Positions 14,401 to 63,080 of a stretch of 64,000 bases of DNA are shown one piece after another (the first letter of the stretch is position 1; every line of letters begins with the position of its first letter). The stretch spans positions 24,381,001 through 24,445,000 of the forward strand of contig JALJCS010000010.1 of NCBI GenBank assembly GCA_023055355.1. Direction: 5' to 3'. The notes under the pieces are model-generated. The model was not told the origin of the DNA and made no database searches. It worked only from the letters and a program-made list of their open reading frames with translations. The position numbers and the translations under genes were made by a program. The stretch comes from Agelaius tricolor (Eukaryota; Chordata; Aves; Passeriformes; Icteridae).

Positions 14401-17400
14401 TCGCCCTTCCTGTTGTAAGGGACTTTAAATCAGAAATAAACAGAGGTGAAGCTGAGGGGCTGGTGAGAGCTGTTTAGACTGAAGCATTTAGCATGAATCC
14501 TGGGGCATTTTAGGTTTCCTGTTGAATACAGCTTTGGCATCCCATCCATACAGTCTCTGCCATGAGAGCAGTCCATTTTTCAGTCGTCTGTATGGCTTTC
14601 CTCCATCTCCTTCAGACAAAAGTGGTGTTCTGGGTACACAGCACTTGGAAAAACAGGCTAGGAAGTTTTATGTAAAGCAAAACAAAAGGAAGTTTTGGGG
14701 TTTAAAAGTGGGGCTTAAAAATGATTGTCAGCTTTAAAAGCTTTTTTTTTCAAATAGCAAAACTTTACCAGAGTATGATACCCCTCCCCATGAGTAGTTC
14801 TGTTCCTTGCCTCTATGTCTGTTTAGCAGCTATGCGTTTCTTTATTGTAGAGCAAAACAATTGCCTTCAAGTGTCCATATTCCATTAAGCATATGGAAAA
14901 GTATTCAGCCCTTTGTTTTCTGCAGAATGAATTTATTTGTCACATAAGTATTAATTTAGACTAGTCATGGACCATTAGTGCTTGGTAATTGTCCACATTT
15001 TTCTGGGGTTTATTTAACTGATGGAGATTATTTCAGAAATGTGCAACTTCTTTAACTGTTACATTCATTGCTGAGTGCCCCTTGCAGAGGATGCAGGCTC
15101 ACAGCAGTGGCAAGATGTTGCCTCATCTCTGTCACGCAAGATTTTGGGATTGCTGATGAATGTCCACTGAGAGAGAGCAGGAAAAAGTCACCCCAAGGCC
15201 CTTTTCATAGCCGCCAACACTGGTTTTGTCAGTTCCTGAGGTTTTGCCTTCCCAGGAGCCCAGCCCAATTCCTCACAGAGGATGCTGCTCCTCTGCTATG
15301 GGACCACAAGCTTCTTTCTCAGCACTGCATCCAGCAGCAGCATCAAAGACAAGCACCTGCCAGGCTCCAAGGCACACAAAGGAGAATGGTGCTCTGCCTC
15401 ACTGAAAACCATGGGCTGAGGTTTCCTTGCCTTGGTTTTCAAAGGAAACTGCCACCTCCTTCCCCCAGACTTTGGGATGAGACTGCAGAGCTTCAGATGA
15501 GCTGTCACTCCTTTCAGCAAAACCCAAGAGGCAAGAAAATTAAGCAGATCTCTGTTCCCCAGTGAAGGACAGTTACAGAGTGACCAGCTCCTGGGAAACC
15601 ACCAAAAGTCTCCCAGTGTCCCACAGACAGTGTGTATCATGTCTCAGATGCTGGTATCTCAATCTCACCTTTCACTGATTGTGTTTCTCTGCTGTCAAGT
15701 GTTACCACTGCCCCACAGTTCTGCTCCACAGGTGGCTGAAGACTGGTAAATTGTGCCAGGATTTCTGCTCTCCCATAGGGGTCATCCACTGCACTGGTAA
15801 AGACTGCTCTGTAAAGCCTTTAGTAGCTTGTATGCCCCCAGCACCACCACGAGGCCCTGCAGCTCTTAGGTGGCATCAGGTGATGTCTCCCTCTGTTAAA
15901 GAGCAGCAAAGGAAAAGCCTCTCCTGGGTGGGGGAGGAAATGAATCCAGGCTCACGTGCTTCGTCAGAGATGCAAATTGCTCTGCAAATCCTGAGCATTA
16001 ATTATAAAGCCTGGGCTTCTTGCTGGAGCCACAGGGAAAACAGGCCCCTCGCTCACATTAAATTTAATGGTGTTTGGACACCCAATTCCCTTAGCCTATT
16101 TGAAAACTAGAATCCCACTTTCTCCAGATACATATGTGGTCAGGTGAAATCCCTCATCCCACTGCAGACGGCAACATTTTTACAGTATTTTGTTCAGCAA
16201 AGCCAGGAGCTCTCCCTCAGGTGGTGAGGTGTTTTCCTCATGCTGTCTGTGTGATCCAGGCAATAAATGGGGAGTGATGTGGCTAGCAGAGGTCTGGACA
16301 GAGAGCTCTATGGACAGGCTGAAGAACACAGCTCTGGCACCATGGTTTCACTGCATGGGCTGGTTCACCACACCAAGCTGAAGGATGTCCCACTGCAGGG
16401 TCTGGGGCATGGGCATGGAGAGCCCTGCACGCCCTGGATGTGAGCTGGACGTGGGGACAGAGCTGCCTTGCCCCTGCACTGCTTCATCTCTCATCCACTG
16501 CCTCTAAAGAGCAGGATGTGATGGTCTCCTCTGCAAGGAGCAGACCTGTGAGGATACAGCTGCCTCTCACTGTGTAGTTTAGTGCCAATGCGATGGCTCA
16601 GTGTGGGATGAGATAAGAAACAATGCAGTTGGGAAAAAAGTGGGGGAAAAATCAAACCTTTGGGGAATTAGGAGCAGAGGATGCCCCTGGCTGTGTTGAG
16701 TTGTTCCTGGGAGGCAGCTCCTGGAAGCCACATTATTTTGCAACTTGCTGCACTGTGGGATTTTGTTTTGCTAGAATTGTCGATGTACAACAGTGAGCGG
16801 TGATCTCTGCCTGGGAGGGCTCACAGGAGCCAGATCTTGATGGGAGTATGGCTGTCCTAGTCTACAGATGGACCAGTGAGCAAGGACAGGCTTTAAGCAG
16901 AGCCATAAGGAGCTGCCTACTCTCCAGCCCAGTCTTTGTGCACAGGGCCAACCTCATGCTCAAACACCAGCTGCCTTTCCAGCTGCATGCATTTTGGGGA
17001 AATTCTTGATCTTTTTCCCAGTGTTACCTCTTTGTTGAGGGTGGAGTTTTCCTATTCTGAGGGACTCCAGCATTTCTGCCTAATTTAGCACAGAGAAAAT
17101 GAACAGCAAACCCTTCATATTGTTATAAGCATTTTAGATGTCGGCCTCACAGTTTGATCAGCAGAGGCTCCAAAGGCTCGTAAACCTGGTAATACATAGT
17201 TCCAGGACTGCATCAAAGAAGTTCACAACCCTTTTGGGAGAAGCTGTGAGTACTGATGAAAGAGGGAACTTATTGTATATGTAAGAAAACCTCTTTCATG
17301 GCTTATGTATTAAGGCAGGCTCTGTGGCCCAGGGAAGATTGGGGCTGCTTTTAATTTACATCGCCCCTCACTTATATTAAGTCTTCGTCAGAAGAAAAAT

Positions 17401-17439
17401 TAGTCAGATGTTTTCTTAATGACATCATTTTTTTTAATC

Positions 17440-17720
17440 CTGTTTCATTTTTTCCAGATGAGGCGGTGGAGATTATTAGAAATGAATTGAAACTAAATCT
17501 GGAACAGAGACTTTGATTCACTTCTCCCTCCTCCCCGGTAGAAATAAATTGGTCGGCTCCGTGCTCGGATGCCTTTATTAGCAGCCTCGACAGAAACCAG
17601 CCCCAGCGGCCTCGGTGCAGCTTCCTGAGCTCGCCGCCGCCGCAGCTGACGTCATGGCGAGAGGCACCGGGGAGTGACTTTGGTCACCCCATAATTTTGG
17701 TAATGAAAGGCCATGGCAAC
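17440..17720. promoter_or_regulatory. Candidate enhancer or alternative promoter: CpG block with full CRE
   Basis: There is a dense CpG cluster at about 17535-17675 in otherwise CpG-poor intron, including a GCC triplet run. A perfect palindromic cAMP-response element, TGACGTCA, lies at 17647-17654 and is followed by TGGCGAG. A further near-palindrome, GTGACTTTGGTCAC, lies just downstream. The 5' part is AT-rich with ATTATTAG and AATAAATT homeodomain-like words. It sits about 1.9 kb before the first visible GLI2 coding exon. A CRE inside a small CpG island is typical of promoters, but no downstream exon that would splice from it is evident. Confidence 0.4.
17647..17654. promoter_or_regulatory. 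Palindromic cAMP-response element (CRE)
   Basis: This is an exact TGACGTCA with its central CpG retained, inside the CpG cluster described above. CREB/ATF-family factors bind this sequence. Function here is inferred from context only. PKA, which activates CREB, also antagonises Hedgehog signalling, which makes a CRE in GLI2 of interest. Confidence 0.5.
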
Positions 17721-19552
17721 ACAGGTGGGGAGGTTATGAGGTCTGAAATAGCCATACCATCATCAGTTCGTCTTTCAGTGTCATGAAAGAAAACAGGGTC
17801 GATGCTGGTGGGTGTTTCTCTGGCAAAACCCTGGCCTGGGTCTGATGAGCCACCTGTTTTGGTGGCTGTGCATCTCCACAAAGCCTTTATGTGTGACAGG
17901 TTTTCACTGCCTGGTATTTCACACCACTGAGCCACAGAGTGCATTGCTACAGGAAAGTACTTTGAACTATAAATATTTCAGAAGGCATTTAATTTACTAC
18001 CCATCAGCAGAAAGTGTTCAAAAAGCCACAAGGTTTACTAATTTATCAGAAAGACAGAGAAACACATAGAAGATCAAACAAAGACAAACATGCTTGTTAA
18101 ATTGCTGAATAAGTCTGCAAAGCTTATATTACATTTCTGTGTGGTTTTGTTGATATGCAAGTATTACAAATAAATTAAAATGCACCTGAACTGTTGATAA
18201 GGCAGGGTGGGACTGAGATCCTGAGGTGCTGGTGGCATGTTGAAACTGCTCAGACCATCGTGTTTGTGGTTGTCTGTGCATGGAGAGACAAATCTTAGAT
18301 GAACTCACTAATGGCATATTTGGATAGTCTTAGTGGAGGGCCTTTGTAATACCCTCCCTTAGATCAGCCCACATCCCAGATCCCTGACCTCCAAATCCCT
18401 GTTGTCTTCTCTGCTCAGGGTGCAGCCCCATTGGGTGCACATCCATCTCCCTCAGCTTTGCCAGAGCACCCAATCAGGGACAAATGCTGTCCCTGCTGTG
18501 ACCTGTATGTCAACACCAGCTCTGCTTCCAGCAGTCTGTGAGTACAGAGAGAGCTAATACAAAGCAGATTTTTCTCTTTTGTTTTGCCTAATGACAGTTC
18601 TGCCTCCTTTGGTGTCTAGGTCACATTTTTTGCTTCTCAGGTCAGGGTGTGTAACTTTTTCTCCTTTGCACCCTCTGTGGTTTGTCTAAGAGGCAGGAGG
18701 GTACAGTAGGGCACGTGTCTGGGAGAACAGACTTTCTCTTCCATCCTTGTTCACCCTTCAAAAAAACTGCTTAAGCACTAAAGCATGCATGTGACGTTTT
18801 TTTGTTACCTGCTGAATCCCTCAGTATTTACTGACTTTATTCTCAGGTAGCACTTGGCCTGGGGAAGATCTGAGGGATTTGAGAGAGGCGGCCCCCAGAA
18901 AGCATGCAGTAAAACCTCTCATGAACTTTTGCCCTCTGAACCGTACCACTGACCTGTCAAGGAGGTTTGTGCTGGCCATGATGGACGCAGGAGGTGGGGC
19001 TGCTGCACCAGCACAAGCCAAGCCATGCATGCTGGGCTGAGCAAAGCACAGCCCAACATCACATAAGTTCTCCTTGCCGCATTTCCATCCTTGCACAGAC
19101 TGCCCTGTCTAGGGCTTTCTGCACATGCCAGGACTAAACAGCTGGATATCCAGGGGCAGCAAGGAGCTTGCACACCCCAGGTTTGCCTCAAATATCGTTG
19201 TGTGGCCAGCCTCACTGTGCAAGGAGATGGGGTGGGATCTCTAGAGCAGAGTGTGTTCCATGCCTCCTCTATGTGCAGGCACTGCCTAAAGCAGCTCATG
19301 CCCCTTTCCACAGCAGCCCAGTTGGGGTGAGCCGCCTTGCACAAACACATATTTAGTGCGGTACTGGTGCATGTCCACAGGAAACTTGGGAACTTCAGAC
19401 TCTGTGTATGCCAAGAAGAGAGGATTGTCCCACGATGTGCTTGAACTCCTCTTGTGGGTGAAGGTGGTGGGGCAGGACAGAGAGGGGTGGCAAGCAGTTG
19501 TGCCTGCTCTGGGTGGCTGTGAGTGACAGCATGTCTCTGTTTTCCTCCCCAG

Positions 19553-56326
<36,774 letters not shown>

Positions 56327-56748
56327 CGGTAAAGCACAAGGCCTTGGTGCTATCCAAGGGGCTCTGCGTGAAGCAGTTGTATGAATGTGCTTTTCAAAAA
56401 TAATCTGTTTCAATAGAGTAGGGTTTTTTATAAGTGTTAAATGCATTAAAGGATTTCAAAGTGAAAATTTTAAAAAGTCTGTGTACAGAATTATGTAAAC
56501 TTTATGCAGGCAGTTCAGTACCACAAGGGTGCACCTCTAGTATTATTTTTTTGGCTTGGTTTCCTGGAGCACTGAACGGTATCGCCACCAAACTAGGAGA
56601 CAGCATGAGGGTGGTTAGAGATGAAACCCTCCCTTCTGGGAAGCCCTGTAAATAGCCCTCCCCATCATTTTTCCATTAGTTACATTTGCAAAAAAATTCC
56701 GTTTTCAACCCACCCCAGAAAGAAATGGGAGGATGCATTTTTGGTTAG

Positions 56749-56754
56749 AATAAA
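56749..56754 (+). terminator. GLI2: Possible proximal alternative poly(A) signal AATAAA
   Basis: This is the canonical hexamer about 420 bases after the stop codon. The following sequence is not strongly GU-rich, so use is uncertain. A short 3' UTR ending here would lack the AU-rich and Pumilio-type elements. Confidence 0.35.
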
Positions 56755-57643
56755 AGCCATACGATGTATTCTGCTCTGATGAGAGTAGGGTTTAGTGATG
56801 TCTCCAAACAAGCCCTCTGGCAGCAGTATTGTTTTATACCGTAAATACCTTTGTACCTTGCAAAGAGCGACGTTTCCAAATGGCTTCTCAGCAAAGTGCC
56901 TTACCATGCTTTCTTGTTAAGTAGCCAAGGCCTCTCTTCCTTTAAAAATCAAATATAGTGTATTGTCAGAAGCGTATATAAAATGTACATTTATAAAAAC
57001 ATAGTGGTGTTTCTGAGAAAACATTGGAAAGACACATTGATGAGACACATAAAAGGTGAATGCACACTTTGATCAGATGTGTTTACAACGTGGTTTATAT
57101 CATGTGCATAGTGGAGCAGAGGTCTGGGAACAGCAATCACTGGGAAATAATCCCCCGTGGCAGGAAGTCTCTGGCATGCAGACTGACACACATGCATAAC
57201 TTTGCACCTTCTGAACACAGTGACTTTCTGCCAGTGCCCCACATGCATCTTTAATGTCAGAGTGCTGGAGCACACATTACTGGATCCCTGTGCAGCTTTG
57301 CAGCAGCTTTGCTCTCTGGTGGGTTTTCCATGCTGAGGTGCTCACATAAACAAGTGATGGTGATGGAGAGACTTTTACTTTCGTTCCAGCCCAGTGTGCA
57401 CTGTGGCAGCTCTGGGGGAGCAGGTTAATCTGCCAGGGCTCATCTGTGTGATGTGCTCAGTGCAGGGTTCTGTCTGGGCTTCATGTGCACAACAGGTGCC
57501 TTGCTGCACTGATATGGGGCCAAGCATAAGCCAAAATGCCCTGCCCCACAAGCACCCAGTGTTAGCTTAACATGTCCCACAGCATGAAAAAACTGCTGTA
57601 TCCAAAAAATATACCAGGGTCAACCTGAGTTGTTCATTTGAGT

Positions 57644-57697
57644 AGCAGACTGCACCTGCAGCCTGCAGCACCTGCACCAGCAGACTGCACCTGCAGC
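57644..57697 (+). repeat. Imperfect tandem duplication with a 19-bp perfect repeat
   Basis: AGCAGACTGCACCTGCAGC occurs at 57644-57662 and again at 57679-57697, a 35-bp period. The intervening bases are also CTGCA-rich. It lies in the 3' UTR and is likely a replication-slippage product. Confidence 0.85.
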
Positions 57698-57905
57698 ACT
57701 AAACATGTGTATAGTCTCAAAACAGGAATTTGGGTCAGAATAGTAGCTTGGTCAGTGAGAATCTCTTGGAACCATCATTGGGGAAGAGATGGGAGGAGCA
57801 GGGCCTCCTGAAGTCAAATTCTCCACCAGAATATAACTGCTCATAAAATAGTGATCAGCTGTTTCCAGGACAGTCCCACCTGCCAGTAAGTTGATCTTTG
57901 TTGTA

Positions 57906-57914
57906 TTATTTATT
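57906..57914 (+). promoter_or_regulatory. GLI2: AU-rich element nonamer in 3' UTR
   Basis: TTATTTATT matches the functional UUAUUUA(U/A)(U/A) mRNA-destabilising element and sits in a locally T-rich run. It suggests, but does not prove, regulated GLI2 mRNA stability. Confidence 0.5.
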
Positions 57915-58632
57915 TTTGCTGTCATTAGACAAAAGGGTAGAAGCAGTGGGGTGCACGTACTTGGGAGGATGCCTTGCTTAACTTCAGACTGCGTTGGACA
58001 AGGACAACTCCTCTCATCCTGCTCTCATAGCCTCAAATACTTTGTACTCCATATTTTGAAGGGCAGGGAACAAGTGTGACATCCCCCCCAGGTTTTTACA
58101 GCTGGACTGAGTAAGCATCTGTAGAGCTTCACTCTTTCCTTCCCATCTCCCTGTCATATCAGTGTCATGTTCTCATTTGCACCTACTCTGTCCCTTGCAC
58201 AGGACCAGGACAGCTCTATAAAGGTGTTTTCTGGTGTCTCTGCTTTCCTTTTGCACAAACTGATGACAGGATCACTCTTCCCAGTATCACCAGGGGCTGA
58301 CATGAAAATGCCACGTGCTACCTCCAGGCAAACTCTGTGATATCAGGTAGGCAGGAGCTGTGCTTGGCAGTGGTGGATCAGGACAGCTTTGCTGTCAGGT
58401 ATCCCTGGGTATGGCTGGTGCAGGGAGGTGCTGCTCAGCATCCTGCAGTCTCATCATCCTCATCCCAAAGGCAGAGGGTGCACACAGGGTGCTCTCAGCC
58501 CTGCCCTTCACCCCTCCATGATTCCTGCTGATGTCCAGGGTGCATGAGGACAGGGGAGCAAAGCAAGGTGCCGGGCTGTTTATTTGTGTCTCCTGTGAAA
58601 GTTGTGTTTAAAGGGATTGTTTTATAGTCTGC

Positions 58633-58640
58633 TGTATATA
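58633..58640 (+). promoter_or_regulatory. GLI2: Pumilio response element 1 (TGTATATA)
   Basis: An exact 8-mer matching the PUM1/PUM2 consensus UGUANAUA on the sense strand of the GLI2 3' UTR. It is the first of three in the terminal 530 bases. Confidence 0.6.
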
Positions 58641-58983
58641 TTCTCCTGCAGTTACTGACCTTGCCCTTGCCTTCGCATTTATGAAAAGAGGGCAGTACAT
58701 GTTTTTAGGACATTGTATGTTGTCCTGGACGCTTGGAGTACAACTGGGCACCCCTTATGCTGAGATGGACCAGGCTTTCATGTGTCCTTTGATTGCTAAT
58801 GACTTTTTTAACAGCTGCATAGGGCAGCAGTGGCTCTTGAGTCCCTCCTCACAGATATCTCATTAGCAAACGTTCAAATACAGAAGCAAAACCAAATCTC
58901 CAATGACTTGAGATTTTTTTGGACTTTCCAGTGGTGGTCTTCCTTCATTTACTGAAAAAGTATTATAATAATCTTTCCAGCAC

Positions 58984-58991
58984 TGTATATA
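58984..58991 (+). promoter_or_regulatory. GLI2: Pumilio response element 2 (TGTATATA)
   Basis: A second exact match, in an AT-rich context (CACTGTATATATTATG). It lies about 150 bases before the poly(A) signal. Confidence 0.6.
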
Positions 58992-59111
58992 TTATGTATA
59001 GAAGACATCATTACTAAAAGTACTGTAGGTGAATTGTTCTGTCAAATTTATATCCTAAGAACATTTTTAGCTGTTTTCTACATCATAAGAATGGAGGTAA
59101 CATGCTGAACC

Positions 59112-59119
59112 TGTATATA
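59112..59119 (+). promoter_or_regulatory. GLI2: Pumilio response element 3 (TGTATATA)
   Basis: A third exact match, only 12 bases before the ATTAAA. Being this close to the signal it could also affect cleavage efficiency. Confidence 0.6.
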
Positions 59120-59131
59120 AACCTTTTGTAC

Positions 59132-59137
59132 ATTAAA
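59132..59137 (+). terminator. GLI2: GLI2 poly(A) signal ATTAAA
   Basis: This is the common variant hexamer, followed by a T run and then the GU-rich ATTGTGTCTGTTGTTATT at 59160-59177, the expected arrangement for a cleavage site at about 59150-59158. No stronger signal occurs near it. Confidence 0.8.
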
Positions 59138-61459
59138 AAGTAATTTTTTTTTCATAATTCATTGTGTCTGTTGTTATTTCTTTTTATTAACAAATGGTGG
59201 CTGGTCTTGGTCTGTTGTTAGCACACCAACACTGTTAGTTGGACTCTGGTGGTGCTTAGGAAGAGTTGGTGAGGAGCTGGTAGGGCATGTGTGTGATACA
59301 GCACAGATGTGAAATGGTCTTGCCTTGAAGAACTTCCACTTAAGAGTGAGATGGAGGTGGCAGAAAGAGAGGCAGCAAGGCCAGTGTGTGCTGCAAGCAC
59401 AGTTCTGCTGCCCAGGTGTCTTTCACTGCCTCTTGGCAGAGGTGATTTGAAGGACAGTGGCAGTGCAGCAGGGATTGTACAGGAGAGGAGATCAGAGCAA
59501 GGACTGGGCAAATTTGTCAACCAGAAGATTTATGATAAAAATGGCTTGTTGACTGACTTGGTCATTGTCCAAAAGGAGACAGAAATAGGACAGATTAGCA
59601 GAGCTGTGATGGGCCATGACAGTGGCAAATTGAATATTGGGTTTGGAGAAAGGAGAAATTAATCTGTGCATTATGTATGTGATGGGAAGCAATTATTGGG
59701 TGAGCAACTGATAGATACATCAGTTGTGACTAGTTAGTGTCTCATCCAGCTCCTTGATGAGAAAGATTTAATTTGGCTGCAGCAAGAGTTAGCTCAGCTA
59801 CTCAAGAGACTGACTTTCCACTTGTTTTTGTAGAGGTGGGTTGGTGTGCACAGGGTTAGAGCCTTAAGGGAGGGTGAGGAGGCTCACAGGTGACCCTCGT
59901 GGGCTCAGCAATGAGTTTGGAATGAAAACTGCTGAGCAAAGCAGCTGGCCAGTGAATCACTGAATTACACTTGCTGCACATGAACCAGCAGTTTCATGCA
60001 GAAGCAACTGCAGGGGATGGACTCCTCTTCCTCTCTGTGGGATCCCTCCTGAGCTGATTGGCAGAATCAGGTATGTAGAATCAGGTACATATGGGACAAA
60101 CCCTCACCCTGTCTTCAGGATCCCTATTTGAACCTTCCAGGTTCCTTCAAAGTCCATGGCAAGAGATTGGCACATCCCTCTTGTGAAATTATTCTTTCCT
60201 GTTTTAGACACATGGAATGGAGTGGAGTTTTCGTCTGAAACACATGCATCACTCTCCTCATTGATTACAGAGAGACCCCCAAGTAGGCAGCTTAGATGCC
60301 TTCTCCACTGGGGCAAGGTGAATCCCACACTCCTGTGGATCTCTTACACCAATCTGGTCACCCTCAGCATGATCTGAGGCTGAGTCAGTGGAGATGTTAG
60401 TGATCCTGTTAGCCTGTTACTTATTGAATAAATATCACACCCCTCAGTACTGTCCAAGAACTACAGAAATCACAATAAAAATGCAGACATTTCATTAAAA
60501 GGCAATTGTTCAGATCTTTTCTCTTGACAAAAGCTTTTGGAGACTCAGATCAGCTCCTACTGCTTTTCTACTTCAAACACTTAAAGTAGGTTTCTAATCT
60601 AGATCAAATGATGCTTTTAGCTGGTGTTTCTCTTCAGAGTTCAATCAGGGCACACCTCTGCCAATGTGAGAACATATTTATTACTTAAACTGGGCTAAGA
60701 TTTCCTAGGAGCCCACCTGAGGTCATGTACCAGCATGTGCATTTTTACTGCTTTACCATCCTGGAATAAACAAGGAACGAAAGGCTTACTGCTCCAATTG
60801 TAAGCAGGTAATAACCCTTCTGCAGCAAATGTTGTTTATAAGCCAGAGCTTGGAGTTTATACTACTGTGGCAGCTGCATAATATTCAATTAACCTTCTTT
60901 TTAATCAATCATATCCCTTATGAAAACAAACCATCCTAACAGGTCTGATTCTGATCTTCTTTGGTGAGTGTTAACCTCACTCCACTCCCAAAACCAGTGG
61001 GAGCACAGGAAGAGTAAGGTCCCACTCTGGGTAAAACCATCACAGCTCTTTAATATTGCACTAATATCTCAGGTTTTCCTGGAGGGGAGAAAAAAGCCCA
61101 TAAAAGCTACTGTTGCTGGATCTGATTGCACTTACAGAGTACAGAGTCATTCCCAGAGCTCTTTATTGCAGTGGTCTCTGTAGGGATGACATAGGGGCTC
61201 TTGTTCTTTACGAGCTGTTGGATCTGCTTGGAAGCGCATACGTGTGGTAAACAAATGGTGTGTTTTATATTATTGGAAGGACAATTTATGACCAACCAAG
61301 GCCTCTTGCAGACAGCCATTTAACTTGTAAGTAAAATGACCTAACACTTAAGAAATTTAGAAGCTACAAAACAACCCGTGTTGTGCCCAGTACACTTATT
61401 TCTCTTTGATTTATGCTTCATGTAAAACTTGAAATGGCCATATTAAATATGTTCGGTGT

Positions 61460-61479
61460 AAAAAAAAAAAAAGAAGAAG
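61460..61479 (+). repeat. Poly(A)/GAA simple repeat
   Basis: A 13-base A run is followed directly by GAAGAAGA. It is simple sequence in the downstream region; no retroelement body is recognised before it. Confidence 0.85.
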
Positions 61480-63080
61480 AACAATGCAATGTTTTCAGTA
61501 TGCTGAGGGTTTGTGACTACTGTAGCTTCCTCCAACTGCACCAGCACTTCTGATTCATAACATGGGTCCCTTTGCCTCCCTTATTTCCATTTTCCCCACA
61601 CTGACCTGTCAGGCAGATATGTAGGGGGCATGGTGGCATGCCTGCTGTCACCTTTGGAAGAGCTGCTGCACACAATACAGTGCACTTGCTGGAAACATCT
61701 CTCCAAGTGTTGATGGCTTACCAAAGAGCAAACGCTATGGCTGATACCTTTGCCTGTCAGAGGCTGTTTTACCATCCCATCTTTACCATCATGTGTAGGG
61801 TGGGTATCAGCAGGCAGCAAAAGGTGTAGCAAAACACCACAAAAGGCAGCTTCTGCACCAAAAAACAGGGAATAGGACTACAAAAATATGTGATCTACAT
61901 TCCTTTGCCCAGCCTTAACTCTTACTCAGTGCAGCCCAGGATAGTCTTCATAGAAAAAAGATGTTTAAGGAAGCACTTTGAAGTAGAAGCTTGGTCTGAT
62001 GCTCTGAATGTCTTCTAAAGGACTCTCTCTTTCCTTTTCTCCATTCACTGTACAGAAAGAGTACAGATGAAGACAACCTTCACAAATGTCCCCTCTCTCC
62101 CCTGCCACTATCCCTTTTCTGTTCCTCTTTGGGAAGGACCCCGGAGTGCTCTGCCCATACAAACATCCTCTCTGCCAGGCTTTGACAGACAGACATTTTT
62201 TGACTCAGGACTATGAGGAACAGCTTTCCTTACACCTGTGGAGTGAATCATGCAGAAGAAGAGCACACATTTCACAGCTGGATGTTGGCCAAAGCACCAA
62301 GATCTGTGTTCCAGAGTGGTGGTATTGGTTAAAATAGATCAAATGAAATGAGGACAGCAGCAGGGAAGGAAGCAAAACTCTGGACAAAGCTGAGCTAATT
62401 TTCTTCATGACTTTGTGTCCCCCAGTGTGTCTTCCACTTGGAAAATTCCATGGGCCATGAGGTGTAACTGGCTGTGACAAAAACAAAACAAAGAAGTGAT
62501 GCTTATGAGGGTGTAAGAGAGATCTGTTTTTGAAGAATTTTGGTCTGTAAAGCTTCACATAAAGGACTTCTGGAACAAAGGCACCACTTTTAGCTTTGTT
62601 ACCTTTTTTGCCCACTACTCTTTTGACCAGCTGAGCAAGCAGCCATGGCCTGGGAAGGTGCTGTGACCAGAGAGCCTCAGCCACCTGCTGCTCCATGGGA
62701 ATGGCCGTGGCAGGGACAGAAGCCGAGGAACGCAGCTGGGAAGGATTTGCAGCAGGCTTGGAAAGGCACTGCAGCCCCAGGCCTGGAGTCTGTAGGTGGG
62801 CTGCCCCACCCTTTGGCAGCACCAGCATCCTGCCCTTGGCTGAGAGCTCAGAGCAAAGGAACTCCCAGGCTCTGCGGCTCAGCCAAGCTGCAAGAAGCAA
62901 ACGTGCTTCTGCCTTTTTGCCACTGTTACTGTACAGCACCAACCTGGAAATCTCCAGGTGGCTTCACTGGGCCCCTTCCCAGCTGGCAAAGCAGCCTCCT
63001 GAGAAGGCACCTGCCTGCTGCACTTACCCATCTGATTGGCATCTGAGCAAAGTGTCTCCACGGACTCAAAACTGATGTAT

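Larger units (their letters stand above)
1..19552 (+). other. GLI2: Intron of GLI2 upstream of the first visible exon (partial)
   Basis: This is about 19.5 kb with no coding exon I can support. The preceding GLI2 exon, which in other vertebrates encodes the MRHQEG/YHYEPHS segment, is not found here, so it must lie upstream. The short open frames are scattered, mutually overlapping and without family resemblance. Contents worth noting are a consensus GLI site at 1430, an 11-bp hairpin at 3441, a TGTT microsatellite at 5091 and CpG-enriched blocks at about 13960-14400 and 17440-17720. The acceptor at its end is a pyrimidine tract followed by cccag at 19548-19552. The lack of a first exon in this span is inferred from reading, not from an alignment. 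Confidence 0.8.
56327..59155 (+). other. GLI2: GLI2 3' untranslated region
   Basis: This runs from the TAA stop to the inferred cleavage site after the ATTAAA at 59132-59137, about 2.8 kb. It is non-coding in all frames apart from chance short ORFs. Elements seen are an internal AATAAA at 56749-56754, a miR-200-type seed match CAGTATT at 56824-56830, a 19-bp direct repeat at 57644 and 57679, an AU-rich nonamer at 57906-57914, a let-7-type seed match CTACCTC at 58318-58324, three TGTATATA words, and a miR-101-type 8-mer GTACTGTA at 59020-59027. The exact end is inferred from the signal and the GU-rich sequence at about 59161-59180. Confidence 0.85.

Noticed and set aside
59870..59930. Weak resemblance to the middle part of a CR1 element (GAGGAGGCTCACAGGTGACC)
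   Set aside because: The match is too short and interrupted to separate from chance.
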